Part shown: piece after piece, positions 33,940-43,019 of the stretch
Layout: the number at the start of each line of letters is the position of its first letter
Numbering within the stretch: position 1 is the first letter of the stretch
Assembly (NCBI RefSeq): GCF_017353185.1
Contig: NZ_JAFMYV010000002.1
Span: forward strand, 124,001 to 188,000
DNA from: Fibrella rubiginis
GTDB lineage: Bacteria; Bacteroidota; Bacteroidia; Cytophagales; Spirosomataceae
Reading direction: 5' to 3'
DNA length: 64,000 nt
Made by a program: the position numbers and the translations under genes
Notes under the pieces: model-generated
Seen by the model: the letters and a program-made list of their open reading frames with translations, nothing else
What the model was told of the DNA's origin: nothing
Database searches by the model: none

Positions 33940-34833
33940 ATGAAAGAATGGATTGCAGCGGCGCGGCCGCGGACGTTGCCGCTGGCGCTGGCCAGCATTA
34001 TCCTGGGGAGTTTTCTGGCGGCGGGTGCGGGCCGATTCAGCTGGCTTACGTTTGGCCTGGCCGTGCTGACTACCATCTGTTTACAAGTGCTGTCGAACTT
34101 CGCCAACGACTACGGTGATGCCGTTTCGGGCAAAGACACCCCCGACCGCGTTGGTCCACGCCGGGCCGTTGCGACCGGTGACCTGACTAAAGAAGCCATG
34201 CGTCGGGCTATGCTTATCACCGCCGGGCTGTCGCTGGTATCGGGGGTGTGGCTGCTTGTTGAAGCCACCCGTGGGGCCGGGGCTACGCTTTTCTGGGTAT
34301 TCCTGATGCTAGGCCTGCTTTGCATTGCAGCAGCAGTGGCCTATACCAATGGCAAACGACCCTACGGCTATGCCGGCTACGGCGACATTGCCGTATTGCT
34401 CTTCTTCGGTTGGGTAGGTGTGCTCGGTACCTATTACCTGCAAACGCAGAGCATCAGCTGGCCGCTGTTGCTGCCAGCCAGCAGCGTCGGTTTTTTTGCT
34501 ACGGGTGTGCTGAATATCAACAACATACGTGATATTGAAACCGATGCTAAGACAGGTAAAAACTCCATTCCGGTGCGGTTGGGTAGAGCAGGTGCCGTCC
34601 GTTATCACTGGCTGTTGCTGGTTGGTGGTATGGTGTGTGCGGTGGCCTATTCACTCATATCAGCCACGGCTGCCTTTGATTATGTCTATGTGCTAGCCTT
34701 CCCGCTATTTATCTTGAACGGACGGGCCGTTGCCAATCATACCAATCCAGCCGAACTAAACCCCAGGTTGGGTCAGCTGGCTCTCTCCACGCTGCTCTTT
34801 GTGGTGCTGTTTGGCGTGGGTATTCTACTGTAA
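33940..34833 (+). CDS. menA: 1,4-dihydroxy-2-naphthoate polyprenyltransferase
   Basis: 297 residues, integral membrane, about eight helices. Attaches the isoprenoid tail in menaquinone synthesis. The first Asp-rich motif NFANDYGDAVSGKDTPDR (about 53-70) and the second NNIRDIETDAKTGK are intact, and MKEWIAAARPRTLPLA is the typical N-terminus. A TTG-started extension from 33898 would run through the right arm of H14 and is rejected. Menaquinone is the usual quinone of this phylum. Confidence 0.9.
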   Translation: MKEWIAAARPRTLPLALASIILGSFLAAGAGRFSWLTFGLAVLTTICLQVLSNFANDYGDAVSGKDTPDRVGPRRAVATGDLTKEAMRRAMLITAGLSLVSGVWLLVEATRGAGATLFWVFLMLGLLCIAAAVAYTNGKRPYGYAGYGDIAVLLFFGWVGVLGTYYLQTQSISWPLLLPASSVGFFATGVLNINNIRDIETDAKTGKNSIPVRLGRAGAVRYHWLLLVGGMVCAVAYSLISATAAFDYVYVLAFPLFILNGRAVANHTNPAELNPRLGQLALSTLLFVVLFGVGILL

Positions 34834-34890
34834 ATAGAAGTAAACCGTAGCGTCTTTGCGGTTTGATTAAAAAACCTCAACACACAAACT

Positions 34891-36003
34891 TTGAAACGCT
34901 GGATTGCCATTGGTCTCGTCGTGCTGGTCCTGGGGGGCCTGATCGTTTATAACAAAATACTAAAACCGGCCCCTGGCGCGGGTGGCGGCGGTGGCGGCGG
35001 AGCTGCCCCGGCCGCAGGCGGTGCGGGGGGCAAAGGAGGCCCCGGTGGCCCCAATGCGGGTGGCCCAACGGCAGTGAACGCCTACGTGGTGGTGCCCAAA
35101 TTGATTGCTAACGCAGTCGTGGCTACAGGGTCGCTGGTGGCTAATGAGCAGGTCGATATTTACCCCGAAATAGCTGGACGCATTGTGCAACTCAATATCC
35201 GCGAGGGGCAACCTGTTGCGCAGGGGTCGTTGCTCGTAAAGGTATACGACGGCGATTTGCAGGCGCAACTCCAAAAGTTTAGGGTGGTAGAGGAAAACGC
35301 CCGCCGCACCGAAGCCCGCAACAAACAGCTGCTGGAACGGGGTGGCATCAGCCAACAGGAATATGATATTATTGTCACGAACCTGAAAGGTGCCCTTGCC
35401 GACATTGACCTGACCAAGGCTGCTCTGCGCCGTACCGAAATCAGGGCACCTTTTTCGGGGGTCATCGGCATCCGAAACGTCAGTCCCGGTGCGGTGGTCA
35501 CGCCCCAAACGCTCATCACCCGGTTGCAACAACTCAATCCTATGAAGCTCGATTTCACCGTTCCCGAACGCTACAGCTCATCGGTGCGGTCGGGAGAGCG
35601 GGTCAACTTCACCGTTGAGGGGAGTCAGGCTGGTTATACAGGACAGATTTATGCTATCGAACCCGATGTTGACGTGGAGACGCGTAGTTTACGCATCAGG
35701 GCGCGGGTAGCCAACACAGGGCGCGATTTACGACCCGGCGCATTTGCCAAAGTCAACCTGACGTTCCGCGAAGACAAAGCGCTAACCATTCCGTCGCAGG
35801 CGTTGTTACCACAAACACGTGGTAAGCAGGTTGTGGTGGTCCGCAATGGAAAAGCCACGTTTGTTGAGGTTCAAACCGGCATTCGGGATAAAAATAACAT
35901 TCAGATCACCAAAGGCCTTACCGCTGGTGATACTGTAGTGACGACCGGATTGCTCTTTGTAAAAAAAGATGCGCCAGTTAAAGTGGTCAAAATCAACAAC
36001 TAA
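34891..36003 (+). CDS. RND efflux periplasmic adaptor
   Basis: 370 residues, TTG start at 34891 (no ATG fits; MKRWIAIGLV begins the membrane anchor). After the anchor lies a Gly/Ala/Pro-rich linker of about 33 residues (26-58), unusually long for the family. Then come barrel-sandwich strands (VATGSLVANEQVDIYPEIAGRI), a short coiled hairpin, lipoyl half (IRAPFSGVIGIRNVSPG) and a beta-barrel with the membrane-proximal region. It joins the inner-membrane pump at 36113 to an outer-membrane channel; no TolC gene is adjacent. Confidence 0.88.
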   Translation: MKRWIAIGLVVLVLGGLIVYNKILKPAPGAGGGGGGGAAPAAGGAGGKGGPGGPNAGGPTAVNAYVVVPKLIANAVVATGSLVANEQVDIYPEIAGRIVQLNIREGQPVAQGSLLVKVYDGDLQAQLQKFRVVEENARRTEARNKQLLERGGISQQEYDIIVTNLKGALADIDLTKAALRRTEIRAPFSGVIGIRNVSPGAVVTPQTLITRLQQLNPMKLDFTVPERYSSSVRSGERVNFTVEGSQAGYTGQIYAIEPDVDVETRSLRIRARVANTGRDLRPGAFAKVNLTFREDKALTIPSQALLPQTRGKQVVVVRNGKATFVEVQTGIRDKNNIQITKGLTAGDTVVTTGLLFVKKDAPVKVVKINN

Positions 36004-36008
36004 TGATG

Positions 36009-36098
36009 AGTTCAAGGTCTAAAGTCTAACGTCTAACGTTGCTTCGCGCTCCGTTGACGTAAGTGCGCGAAGCAACGTTAGACGTTAGACGTTGAACT
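36009..36098. repeat. Inverted repeat H15 inside the RND operon (GCTTCGCG family)
   Basis: Core arms 36024-36049 and 36065-36090 (26 bp, perfect), loop 15 nt; outer part pairs to 36009/36098 with one extra 7-nt GTCTAAA period on the left. It separates adaptor and pump genes that should be cotranscribed. Ends 14 nt before the pump ATG. Confidence 0.93.
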
Positions 36099-36112
36099 TA
36101 CCCTTCCCCGTT

Positions 36113-39100
36113 ATGAGCCTTTCCTCTCTTTCCCTAAAACGTCCGGTCTTTGCCATGGTGATGTCCATTGCCATTGTACTGTTTGGCGTTATTGGCTACA
36201 CCTTTCTGGGTGTGCGTGAGTTTCCGGCTATTGACCCGCCGGTAATTTCGGTCCGGACGAGCTATACCGGTGCGAACCCCGAAATCATTGAGTCGCAGAT
36301 AACCGAGCCGATTGAGAAAACGCTGAACAGTATTGAGGGCATCCGCACAATTTCGTCCAGTTCGGCTTTGGGTGTCAGCAACATCACCGTTGAATTTAAC
36401 CTCGATACCGACCTGGAACGGGCTGCCAACGACGTGCGCGACAAGGTGTCGCAGGCGCAACGGTTGTTGCCGCAGGACATCGACGCCCCCCCGGTAGTGA
36501 CCAAGGCCGACGCCAACTCGGACCCCATTATTTTCATGCCGGTGCAAAGCACCACCCGCAACCCCATGCAACTGTCGGACTATGCCGAAAATGTGTTGCA
36601 GGAGCGGTTACAGACCATTCCCGGGGTGTCGCAGGTGAGTATCTACGGGCTGAAGCGCTACGCCATGCGCATGTGGCTCGACCCCGCCAAACTAGCGGCC
36701 TATAAAATCACGGTGCAGGATATTCAGGCCGCCCTTACAGCCCAGAATGTGGAACTGCCCGGCGGTAAAATCTACGGTAACAACACCGAATTAACCGTAA
36801 AATCGGTGGGGCGACTCACCACCGAAGATGATTTTAACAACCTGATCCTGCGCGAAACGAATCAGCAGATTCTGCGCCTGCGCGACGTGGGTTATGCCAC
36901 GCTCGGACCAGAAAATGAAGAGACGTCGTCGAAGCAAAATGGGGTGCAGGGGGTCATACTGGTGTTGATTCCGCAACCCGGTGCCAACATCGTGAACATT
37001 GCCGATGAATTCTACAAACGCTTCGATCAGATTAAACGCGATTTGCCTAAAGACCTGATTGTGAGCGTGGGGATTGACCGCAGCACGTTCATTCGTAACG
37101 CCATAACGGAAGTAGAAGAGACCCTGATGATCTCGTTTGTACTGGTGGTGCTGGTCATTTATCTCTTCTTCCGCGATTGGCTCATCGCGTTCCGCCCGCT
37201 GATCGACATACCCGTTTCGCTGATCGGCGCTTTCTTTATCATGTACGTTGCCGACTTCAGTATCAATATTCTAACACTGTTAGGTATTGTACTGGCTACC
37301 GGCCTGGTGGTCGATGATGGCATCGTTGTTACGGAAAACATCTTTAAGAAAATCGAGAAAGGCATGGAGCCTGAACGGGCAGCAAAGGAAGGGTCGGAAG
37401 AGATTTTCTTTGCGGTCATCGCCACTTCCATCACGCTGGCGGTGGTATTTCTGCCCATCATTTTCCTCCAGGGTTTTGTGGGTCGGCTCTTCCGTGAGTT
37501 TGGCATTGTGGTGGCCGGGGCCGTACTTATTTCAGCCTTTGTTTCGCTCACGCTAACCCCTGTACTGAGTGTAAAGCTGACCACCAAAGACCACGGTAAA
37601 TCATCGTGGTTCTACAAAAAATCGGAGCCGTTTTTTCAATGGCTCGACAACTCATACCGCAGCAACCTGAGTGCTTTTTTGCAGAAACGCCGCTGGGCCT
37701 GGATCATGATGGTAGCCTGTCTGGCCCTGGTATTTGGCCTGGGGGCCACGCTGAAATCGGAACTGGCACCACTCGAAGACCGGGGCCGCGTTCGGATACC
37801 CATCACCGCGCCGGAGGGAACGAGCTACGAAGCCATGTCGGCCATTACTGACCGGGTAACCAAGTTTGTACTCGATTCGGTGCCCGAAACCAAGCTGACG
37901 TTTAGTGTAGTGGCACCGGGGTTTTCGGGCGCGGGCGCGGTCAATTCGGGCTTTGTGTTCATTAATATGGTTGACCCACAAAACCGAAAACGTACCCAGC
38001 AGCAGATTGTCGATTACCTGACCAAAAATTTCAAGAAATTTTCCGATGCCCGGATGTTTGCCACGCAGGAGCAGACCATTTCAACCGGTGGCCGTTCGGG
38101 TTCATCGTTGCCGGTGCAGTTTGTGTTGCAAAATCTGAGCTTCGACAAACTGCGTGAGAAACTGCCCAAATTTCTGGAGGAAGCTCAGAAAGATCCGACG
38201 TTTCAGAACGTTGACGTCGACCTGAAATTCAATAAGCCGGAGTTAAACATCAGCGTTGACCGTGAGAAAGCAACCGACCTGGGTGTGTCGGTGCTCGACG
38301 TGTCGAACACATTGCAACTGGCCCTGAGTAACCGGCGGCTGGCGTATTTCCTCATGAACGGGAAGCAGTACCAGGTGATTGGGCAGGTAGACCGTGAAAA
38401 CCGCGACGAACCCACCGACCTGCGTACGTTCTATGTTCGCAACAACCGGCAGGAGCTTATTCCGCTCGACAACGTGGTGCGGTTCCTGGAGGTGAGCAGC
38501 CCGCCGCAGGTGTATCATTACAATCGCTTCAAATCAGCCACGGTCTCGGCGGGGCTGGCACCGGGCAAAACAGTGGGCGATGGGGTGGCGGCCATGAACG
38601 CCATTGCGGCTCGGGTACTTGATCCCAGTTTTCAAACGTCGCTCACCGGTTCCTCACGTGACTTTGCCGAAAGCTCATCCAACACACTGTTTGCGTTTGG
38701 CCTGGCACTGGTTCTGGTTTACCTAATTCTCGCCGCCCAGTTCGACTCGTTTGTTGATCCGTTTATTATTATGCTCACGGTGCCGCTGGCGTTGGCAGGG
38801 GCCATTTTTTCGCTATGGCTGTTCAATCAGACGTTGAATATCTTCAGCCAGATCGGCATTATTGTGCTGGTGGGCCTGGTAACGAAAAACGGAATCCTGA
38901 TCGTAGAATTCGCCAATGAACAAATGGCCGACGGCAAGACTAAAGTCGCCGCTGCGCTTGAATCGGCTGCCATGCGCCTGCGCCCCATTCTGATGACCAC
39001 ACTGGTAGCGGCCTTTGGCGCGTTGCCACTGGCGCTGGCATTGGGGTCAGCCTCCAAAAGCAGGGTGCCGCTGGGGGTGGTCATCGTAGGTGGATTGTTG

Positions 39101-39232
39101 TTCTCGCTGGTGCTCACGCTCTTCGTTATCCCGGCCATGTACATCTTCCTGTCGCGCCGCAAGCCCGGACAGCCCATTGGCGAATCGCCCGACGAGAAAG
39201 CACTGGAAGAGCACTCCGCAGAAGTAGTATAA
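36113..39232 (+). CDS. RND multidrug efflux permease (HAE1 type)
   Basis: 1039 residues from ATG 36113, giving the family start MSLSSLSLKRPVFAMVM; a TTG at 36092 lies partly in H15 and is rejected. Twelve membrane helices with two large periplasmic loops. Proton-relay Asp pair in LATGLVVDDGIVVTEN (helix 4). Functions with the adaptor just upstream to drive export across both membranes. Drug range cannot be predicted. Ends 15 nt from the convergent pdxH. Confidence 0.92.
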   Translation: MSLSSLSLKRPVFAMVMSIAIVLFGVIGYTFLGVREFPAIDPPVISVRTSYTGANPEIIESQITEPIEKTLNSIEGIRTISSSSALGVSNITVEFNLDTDLERAANDVRDKVSQAQRLLPQDIDAPPVVTKADANSDPIIFMPVQSTTRNPMQLSDYAENVLQERLQTIPGVSQVSIYGLKRYAMRMWLDPAKLAAYKITVQDIQAALTAQNVELPGGKIYGNNTELTVKSVGRLTTEDDFNNLILRETNQQILRLRDVGYATLGPENEETSSKQNGVQGVILVLIPQPGANIVNIADEFYKRFDQIKRDLPKDLIVSVGIDRSTFIRNAITEVEETLMISFVLVVLVIYLFFRDWLIAFRPLIDIPVSLIGAFFIMYVADFSINILTLLGIVLATGLVVDDGIVVTENIFKKIEKGMEPERAAKEGSEEIFFAVIATSITLAVVFLPIIFLQGFVGRLFREFGIVVAGAVLISAFVSLTLTPVLSVKLTTKDHGKSSWFYKKSEPFFQWLDNSYRSNLSAFLQKRRWAWIMMVACLALVFGLGATLKSELAPLEDRGRVRIPITAPEGTSYEAMSAITDRVTKFVLDSVPETKLTFSVVAPGFSGAGAVNSGFVFINMVDPQNRKRTQQQIVDYLTKNFKKFSDARMFATQEQTISTGGRSGSSLPVQFVLQNLSFDKLREKLPKFLEEAQKDPTFQNVDVDLKFNKPELNISVDREKATDLGVSVLDVSNTLQLALSNRRLAYFLMNGKQYQVIGQVDRENRDEPTDLRTFYVRNNRQELIPLDNVVRFLEVSSPPQVYHYNRFKSATVSAGLAPGKTVGDGVAAMNAIAARVLDPSFQTSLTGSSRDFAESSSNTLFAFGLALVLVYLILAAQFDSFVDPFIIMLTVPLALAGAIFSLWLFNQTLNIFSQIGIIVLVGLVTKNGILIVEFANEQMADGKTKVAAALESAAMRLRPILMTTLVAAFGALPLALALGSASKSRVPLGVVIVGGLLFSLVLTLFVIPAMYIFLSRRKPGQPIGESPDEKALEEHSAEVV

Positions 39233-39247
39233 TAGGTGGCCGGGTTG

Positions 39248-39889
39248 CTAGGGAGCCAGCCGTTCAATCACCCACGCCTCGCCATCCTTGCGGTAGCGGA
39301 GGCGGTCGTGGAGGCGGCTAGGACGACCCTGCCAGAATTCAACGCTGTTGGGCACCAGTCGAAAACCACCCCAGTGTGGCGGGCGGGGAACGGGTTTATC
39401 GGCAAACTGCGTTTCCAGTTCGTGTTGGCGATTCGTCAGGATGTCGCGGCTGGCGATGACACCACTTTGTTGTGATACCCAGGCGCCTATCTGACTACCG
39501 CGTGGGCGGCTGTTAAAATAAGTATCTGATTCGTCAGCGCTTACTTTTTCCACAACTCCTTCCAGCCGAACCTGTCGTTCCAGTTCTGGCCAAAAAAAGG
39601 TGAGTGCAGCCAATGGATGGCTAATCAGTTCTTCACCTTTCTGGCTTTCATAGTTCGTATAAAAGGAAAAGCCGCGCTCATCAACGCCTTTCACCAGCAC
39701 AATGCGCCCCGACGGCTGGCCATTTGGCCCCAACGTAGCCAGGTGCATGGCATTGGGTTCATGAACACCCGCTGCTAGTGCTGCATCGAACCATTGTTGA
39801 AATTGGGTAATCGGATTGGGCAAAACATCTGACTTGTCCAGTCCGTTTAGGGTGTATTCTTTGCGTAAGTCAGCTATTTCGGACGTCAT
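39248..39889 (-). CDS. pdxH: Pyridoxamine 5'-phosphate oxidase
   Basis: 213 residues from ATG 39889 ([17 protein letters not shown]), the usual length. FMN- and substrate-binding phrases are present: [55 protein letters not shown] and the C-terminal [20 protein letters not shown]. Oxidises pyridoxine/pyridoxamine phosphate to PLP. A longer frame from 39988 adds 33 unrelated residues overlapping the promoter of the divergent DUF349 gene. Confidence 0.96.
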   Translation of the reverse strand: MTSEIADLRKEYTLNGLDKSDVLPNPITQFQQWFDAALAAGVHEPNAMHLATLGPNGQPSGRIVLVKGVDERGFSFYTNYESQKGEELISHPLAALTFFWPELERQVRLEGVVEKVSADESDTYFNSRPRGSQIGAWVSQQSGVIASRDILTNRQHELETQFADKPVPRPPHWGGFRLVPNSVEFWQGRPSRLHDRLRYRKDGEAWVIERLAP

Positions 39890-39948
39890 TTGAGGCAGAG
39901 AGAAGGGGCTAAAGCCGTGAAAAATGGGTATTACCCGCGTTTTTTCTT

Positions 39949-39956
39949 TAGTTTTG
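39949..39956 (+). promoter_or_regulatory. Bacteroidota -7 box of the DUF349 gene
   Basis: TAGTTTTG, exact TAnnTTTG, 25 nt before the ATG at 39982. Confidence 0.5.
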
Positions 39957-39981
39957 TAAAAGTAAGTGGTGCGTAACCAAC

Positions 39982-42522
39982 ATGACAAACGAAGACCAGC
40001 AAATCGACCGACCAGAGGAGATCACTCAACCCGATCCCCAACCGTCGGCTTCGACATCGGCGGCTGAAGAAGCCGCTTCCCTTCCCGTTTCTACTGCAGA
40101 AGATATGCCCGTAGCCAACGAGACCACCGCTACCGAATCGGTAGCCGATCCATCGGCGACGGGTGCCACTTCGGCGGTACCAGCGGCTGAAGAGACCGAA
40201 CCCGTGGATGCCACCGAACCCGCCGACGTACCTGCCCAGGCAGACTCGTTTGTGGCTGAGGTGCTCCCAGAGCAGCCTGAGGCAGAGCCAGTTGCTGTTG
40301 AAGAAGCTCCTGTGGCCAACCAGACACCAACTACGCCGGAACTTCCGACGGCTGTAGAGGCCGACGTAGATCCTACGGTACCTACGCTAATGGCCGACGA
40401 CCAACCCGTTGAAGACCCGCAGGCCGAGGTTTCAACAGCGGATGCCGTTGCAGAACCATCAGCCGAAATGGCATCGTTGGACCCCACGGTTGCTGAGGAG
40501 ATCACGGCGAGTTACGCGGAAACCGAAGCGAGTCAGGAGGCAGAAGAAGCCGCTGCTGCGCAGCCGGCCGTTGACTATACGGGCTACTCAAAAGCCGATC
40601 TGGTCAACCTGCTGGACGAGACGCTGCAGTCAATTAAAGGAGAGACAACAACAGCCGCCCAATTCCGTCATGCCGACGACGTATTGAAACAGTCGAAGCC
40701 GGTGATGGATGCGCTCAAACGGGCAGAAAGGCAGGCCGCGTTGACCCAATATATTGCCGATACAGGTTCGGAGGAGGGTTTCCAGTTCCGTACCGACGAC
40801 ACGGCCCTGCGCTATGAAGACCTGTATAAGCAGATCAAGTCGCAGAAAAACACGTATTTCCAGACGCTCGACAAGGCAAAAGACGCCAACTTCAGCTCAA
40901 AGACCGATCTGCTCCGCCGCCTGCGTGAACTTGTAGAATCGGATGAGTCGAACGCGGGCGATGCCAAAACAAGCTGGAACGAGTTCAAGAAAATTCAGGA
41001 CGAGTGGAAAGGGGCAGGTAACATCAATTCGCCTCACAACGCCACGCTTTGGGCCACCTATCATGCGTTGGTAGATCGGTACTACAGCAACCGCAATATT
41101 TATTTTGAGCTAAAAGAGCTTGACCGCAAACGCAATGCTACACTGAAAGGTGAGGTAATTGATAAGGTAGAAGCCCTGGCCGCGGCCCAGGCCGATAAGA
41201 CCGTGACGCGCCAGACTATCGACGAAGCCAACGCACTTTTTGAAGAGTACAAGCACATTGGCCCTGCGCCCAAGGCAGAGCAGGAGGCACTCTGGCAGCG
41301 CATGAAAGCGGCGCTTGATACACTCTACAACAAGCGTCGTGGGCAAAACGAAGATCAGCGTAAAGAGTCGGCTCAACTCTACGAAGAGAAGTCGGCTATT
41401 TATGAAGAACTCGTACCGCTGACTTCGTTTTCGTCGTCGGGTATTAACGACTGGAATGACAAGACAAAGGCTGTTATGGCCATCCAGGACCGCTGGAACG
41501 CCATAAAAGGCCCAATGCCGCGTGAAGAAGGCAAAGAGCTGAGCAAGAAATTCTGGGCGGCGCTGAAAACCTTCTTCGCCAACAAAGGCGAGTTTTTCCG
41601 TCAGCTGGAAGGCAAGCGCGAGGAAAACCTGAAAGCCAAAACCGAACTCTGCGAGCAGGTAGAAGCCATCCTGGCATCGGGCGATGAGTCGAGCGAGGCT
41701 ACACAGCGTGTGATTGAGTACCAGCGGCAATGGAAGAATATTGGTCAGGTTCCGGAGAAACAGAAAAATAGCATTTTTGACCGGTTCAAAGCGGCCTGCG
41801 ACGCCTTCTTCGACAAGAAGCGCAACCGCAATCAGGATACCGACCGGGAATTTGAAGCTAACCTTGCCAAGAAGGAAGACCTTATTGCCCGGATTGAAGC
41901 CGCCGCTACCCAAAACGCTGATCTTTCGCAATTAGACGCGTTCAAAAGCGAATGGAACAGCATCGGGTTTGTGCCGAAGAAGGATAAAGAGCGTATTCAG
42001 AAGGGATACATCGCTGCCATCAACGCGCTTGTGCGAGCCAACGGAACGATGTCGTCGACAGAAAAGGAACGCGCCATTCAGGACAACGAAGCTGAGGTAT
42101 CGCGTTTTGGTGGCCCACGTGGTGACCGGGGTGGACGCAGTGACGCCCCACGAGGCGGTGGTGACCGGGGTGGTCGTAGTGATGCTCCCCGTGGTGGCAA
42201 CCGTGAGGGTGGGCAGGGTGGCCGACCTGCCGGTGGCCGCAATAACGATCGTTCACGTGACCGAGGCCCTCGCGATGGCGGCTACAGTGGCGGTGGTTCG
42301 CGCGACAGCGGTGACTATGCAGCCTACCGGCGTAGCACGGAAGGGGGCGGTGGCAGCGAGACCCGCCGTCGTATTTCGACGCTGGAAAACGACATTGCCA
42401 CTTATCGCAACAACATCGAATTCTTTGCCCGCTCGAAAAACGCTGATCAGCTTCGCGCCGACATCGAGAAAAAGATTGCTGATGCCCAAAAACAGCTCGA
42501 TGCCCTGCGCAATCAGGAATAA
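39982..42522 (+). CDS. DUF349-repeat protein with acidic N-terminus and RGG-rich tail
   Basis: 846 residues. Residues 1-190 are an Ala/Glu/Pro/Thr-rich acidic tract. Residues 200-690 are helical DUF349 repeats, recognisable by spaced WNxIG/WKxxG motifs ([52 protein letters not shown]). Residues 700-780 are an RGG/RGD-rich segment ([13 protein letters not shown], repeated), followed by a coiled-coil end. RGG boxes normally bind RNA; the family has no settled function. It ends in a strong terminator. Confidence 0.87.
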   Translation: MTNEDQQIDRPEEITQPDPQPSASTSAAEEAASLPVSTAEDMPVANETTATESVADPSATGATSAVPAAEETEPVDATEPADVPAQADSFVAEVLPEQPEAEPVAVEEAPVANQTPTTPELPTAVEADVDPTVPTLMADDQPVEDPQAEVSTADAVAEPSAEMASLDPTVAEEITASYAETEASQEAEEAAAAQPAVDYTGYSKADLVNLLDETLQSIKGETTTAAQFRHADDVLKQSKPVMDALKRAERQAALTQYIADTGSEEGFQFRTDDTALRYEDLYKQIKSQKNTYFQTLDKAKDANFSSKTDLLRRLRELVESDESNAGDAKTSWNEFKKIQDEWKGAGNINSPHNATLWATYHALVDRYYSNRNIYFELKELDRKRNATLKGEVIDKVEALAAAQADKTVTRQTIDEANALFEEYKHIGPAPKAEQEALWQRMKAALDTLYNKRRGQNEDQRKESAQLYEEKSAIYEELVPLTSFSSSGINDWNDKTKAVMAIQDRWNAIKGPMPREEGKELSKKFWAALKTFFANKGEFFRQLEGKREENLKAKTELCEQVEAILASGDESSEATQRVIEYQRQWKNIGQVPEKQKNSIFDRFKAACDAFFDKKRNRNQDTDREFEANLAKKEDLIARIEAAATQNADLSQLDAFKSEWNSIGFVPKKDKERIQKGYIAAINALVRANGTMSSTEKERAIQDNEAEVSRFGGPRGDRGGRSDAPRGGGDRGGRSDAPRGGNREGGQGGRPAGGRNNDRSRDRGPRDGGYSGGGSRDSGDYAAYRRSTEGGGGSETRRRISTLENDIATYRNNIEFFARSKNADQLRADIEKKIADAQKQLDALRNQE

Positions 42523-42545
42523 GAGAATCAGCTAGTTACTGCCAG

Positions 42546-42581
42546 AAGGCCTACTGACTTGTAATCAGTAGGCCTTTTTTT
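42546..42581 (+). terminator. Intrinsic terminator built on a tRNA-Thr anticodon arm
   Basis: Perfect 12-bp stem 42546-42557/42565-42576, 7-nt loop CTTGTAA, T run to 42581, 23 nt after the DUF349 stop. The 20 bases at 42553-42572 are identical to 42694-42713, the anticodon arm of the tRNA-Thr just downstream. Confidence 0.9.
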
Positions 42582-42592
42582 AGGTCAATTAC

Positions 42593-42623
42593 TTGCAGAA
42601 AACGCCTGTAAGCCCTACTTTTG
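42593..42623 (+). promoter_or_regulatory. Promoter of tRNA-Thr
   Basis: TTG at 42593-42595 and TACTTTTG at 42616-42623, 20 nt apart: a full match to the Bacteroidota TTG/TAnnTTTG pattern. It lies 45 nt before the tRNA. Confidence 0.65.
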
Positions 42624-42667
42624 CATCACCAAAATCGACAAGGGCATTGCCCAAGCTCGATTTGATT

Positions 42668-42740
<73 letters not shown>

Positions 42741-42749
42741 TCTAAGCTT

Positions 42750-42782
42750 AAATCCCGACCACACTATGGTCGGGATTTTTTA
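42750..42782 (+). terminator. Terminator of tRNA-Thr unit 1
   Basis: Stem 42750-42760/42768-42778 (AAATCCCGACC type), loop ACACTAT, then a T run. Nine nt after the tRNA. Confidence 0.9.
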
Positions 42783-42795
42783 TTGACAAAGGGCT

Positions 42796-42884
<89 letters not shown>

Positions 42885-42893
42885 TCTAAATCT

Positions 42894-42926
42894 AAATCCC
42901 GACCATAGTGTGGTCGGGATTTTTTA
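42894..42926 (+). terminator. Terminator of tRNA unit 2, loop inverted
   Basis: Stem 42894-42904/42912-42922, same stem as the unit 1 terminator, loop ATAGTGT: the exact reverse complement of the unit 1 loop ACACTAT. Confidence 0.9.
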
Positions 42927-42937
42927 TTGATCACAGG

Positions 42938-42990
42938 CTGACTCCAGAGCTCAGTTGGTGAAGCGACTGGTTTAGGATCAGCAGGTCGTT
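42938..42990 (+). pseudogene. Third, strongly decayed tRNA-Thr-like relic
   Basis: GACTCCAGAGCTCAGTTGG, then an altered anticodon region (CTGGTTTAGGATCAG) and AGGTCGTT, after which homology stops in a GGTCGGTCCT..GCCGTTGTGAC stretch. Position and flanks fit a third array unit that has lost its T arm. Confidence 0.65.
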
Positions 42991-43019
42991 GTCGGTCGGT
43001 CCTATTGCCGTTGTGACGA

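Noticed and set aside
1891..36098. The hairpins as insertion sequences, MITEs or a CRISPR array
   Set aside because: No transposase, no common terminal repeat or consistent target duplication, each site has different sequence, and there is no repeat-spacer periodicity. Shared modules remain unexplained and are reported as findings.
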